From Candidatus Pollutiaquabacter sp. (GTDB lineage: Bacteria > Bacteroidota > Bacteroidia > AKYH767-A > 2013-40CM-41-45): a DNA stretch of 7,528 bases. The notes under the pieces are model-generated. The model saw nothing but the letters and a program-made list of their open reading frames with translations. It was not told the DNA's origin and did no database searches. Of this stretch, positions 6,736 to 7,528 are shown piece after piece. A program made the position numbers and the translations under genes. The stretch spans positions 1-7,528 of the forward strand of contig CAINVI010000151.1 of the NCBI GenBank assembly GCA_903854075.1, in the 5' to 3' direction. Position 1 is the stretch's first letter, and every line of letters starts with the position of its first letter.

Positions 6736-7398
6736 ATGAAACGCTTAGTTCTATCTTTTGCAGCGATTGTTTCTTTCACACTTTCTACTTTTCCGGCGGT
6801 GGCACAAGGCCTGTCGACCGGTGGCGACAAGCACCACGATGGCTTTCATTTTTCGTTCGGACTCGGTCCGGTATTTGGACATATTCACGACACATACAAT
6901 TCGTCGGCTATGGATAGCTATAAGGCATCGTGGAAAGGTGCTGGACTTTTAGTGGATATGCGTGTTGGCGGAGCGATAATGCAGGATCTTATACTCACCG
7001 CTGATTTGATGAACAAATCAATTACATCTCCGCAAATCTCCATGAACGACTCGAGCTATACTACCAACGAAAATGTATCTATGGATGAAGTTACTTACGG
7101 TCTCGGGCTGACGAAATATTTCATGCCTTTGAACGTGTATGTCGGCGCCACCTTGGGTACAGGAGCATTTGTGCTGACGTATACAGATCCTGAATCTGAT
7201 GATGTCACAAAGACACGTTCCGAATTTGGTTTTTCGTGGATGGTAAGAGCCGGTAAGTCCTGGTACCTGGGAAGAAAATGGGGTGTGGGAATTGGCTTGG
7301 GTTATGGCGGTACTAAAGCAAAAACATCCGTTGATGCCGGAAGTGAAAGGTTCGATGCTACTCGGTTTGTGGCTTCAATTGCAGTGTCATACCAATAA
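6736..7398 (+). CDS. Secreted outer-membrane beta-barrel protein (probably 8-stranded)
   Basis: Protein of 220 residues. It begins with a Sec signal peptide: K2-R3, a hydrophobic core of about residues 4-19, and a signal peptidase I site A21-V-A23 before Q24. The mature part of about 197 residues is rich in Gly, Ser and aromatic residues and shows alternating amphipathic stretches that can be read as eight strands: near 33-46 (GFHFSFGLGP), 65-80, 83-93, 115-130, 132-148, 155-172, 175-190 and 206-220. This suits a small OmpX/OmpW/OmpA-barrel-like porin family protein in the outer membrane. The protein ends SYQ, so the usual terminal aromatic is one residue in. There is no peptidoglycan-binding OmpA domain, and no lipobox cysteine at the cleavage site. 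I do not recognise the specific family and cannot assign a function. It lies 99 bases after the GT-C gene with its own strong promoter, so it is probably a separate transcript. Confidence 0.82.
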   Translation: MKRLVLSFAAIVSFTLSTFPAVAQGLSTGGDKHHDGFHFSFGLGPVFGHIHDTYNSSAMDSYKASWKGAGLLVDMRVGGAIMQDLILTADLMNKSITSPQISMNDSSYTTNENVSMDEVTYGLGLTKYFMPLNVYVGATLGTGAFVLTYTDPESDDVTKTRSEFGFSWMVRAGKSWYLGRKWGVGIGLGYGGTKAKTSVDAGSERFDATRFVASIAVSYQ

Positions 7399-7528
7399 AG
7401 AACAAGTGCAGCGCGTGGCTAATGGATGTTCTTCCGGCGATCGGTAGTGCGGTAACTTTTTGCGACGCTGATCAGTACAGTAACGCTTGTTTTTCTTTTT
7501 TCTTCCAGCCGGCCTGATTTTCGTATTC

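Noticed and set aside
7398..7433. AAGAAC…GTTCTT inverted repeat after the barrel gene as a terminator.
   Set aside because: The arms are 24 bases apart, the stem is AT-rich and no T-run follows.
7468..7475. Palindrome CTGATCAG in the right-hand tail.
   Set aside because: Short and isolated, with no promoter or repeat around it to give it meaning.
7422..7517. Plus-strand 31-codon open frame after the barrel gene.
   Set aside because: Its Phe-rich end comes from a T-rich tract, there is no promoter or start context, and nothing recognisable in the peptide.
7472..7528. Minus-strand open frame running in from the right edge and ending at TGA (last residues KKKEKQALLY).
   Set aside because: Only 18 codons are visible and the other minus frames are also open at the edge, so the 3' end of a neighbouring gene is possible but cannot be supported.

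Overview
The window looks like ordinary chromosomal DNA from a member of the Bacteroidota. The evidence is: promoter elements of the TAnnTTTG type (best before the outer-membrane protein gene at 6711-6718 and before trxA at 1779-1786), A-rich or unremarkable sequence before most start codons instead of strong Shine-Dalgarno motifs, and Bacteroidota-like versions of DnaE, thioredoxin and a DUF58 protein. I cannot place it below phylum level from sequence alone.

Layout, left to right. (1) 2-1735, plus: C-terminal half of the replicative DNA polymerase III alpha subunit (dnaE), cut by the left edge just after the point where the last catalytic Asp would lie. (2) 1824-2144, plus: thioredoxin (trxA) with its own promoter and a clear Rho-independent terminator at 2166-2193. 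(3) 2222-3145, plus: complete DUF58/vWA-like protein with an intact MIDAS metal site. (4) 3197-4603, minus, convergent with (3): three-domain persulfide dioxygenase-rhodanese-rhodanese protein with the CstB-like layout, in which the first rhodanese domain has lost its cysteine. (5) 4604-4836: divergent intergenic region with weak promoter candidates and one small hairpin. (6) 4837-6636, plus: multi-spanning GT-C-like membrane protein with C-terminal TPRs, resembling the TMTC O-mannosyltransferase family. (7) 6736-7398, plus: secreted, probably 8-stranded outer-membrane beta-barrel protein behind the best promoter in the window, which is flanked by a perfect inverted repeat. The last 130 bases hold no gene I can support.

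The genes do not form one obvious pathway. dnaE, trxA and the DUF58 gene are co-oriented, but a terminator separates trxA from the DUF58 gene. Thioredoxin and the persulfide dioxygenase are both linked to thiol/sulfane-sulfur chemistry, so a functional link is possible but unproven. The GT-C/TPR protein and the barrel protein both belong to the envelope but have separate promoter signals. I found no CRISPR array, RNA gene, insertion sequence or phage gene, and no convincing undescribed system. The points most worth a second look are the GT-C/TPR protein, the CstB-like fusion with its dead middle rhodanese, and the inverted repeat at the barrel-gene promoter.
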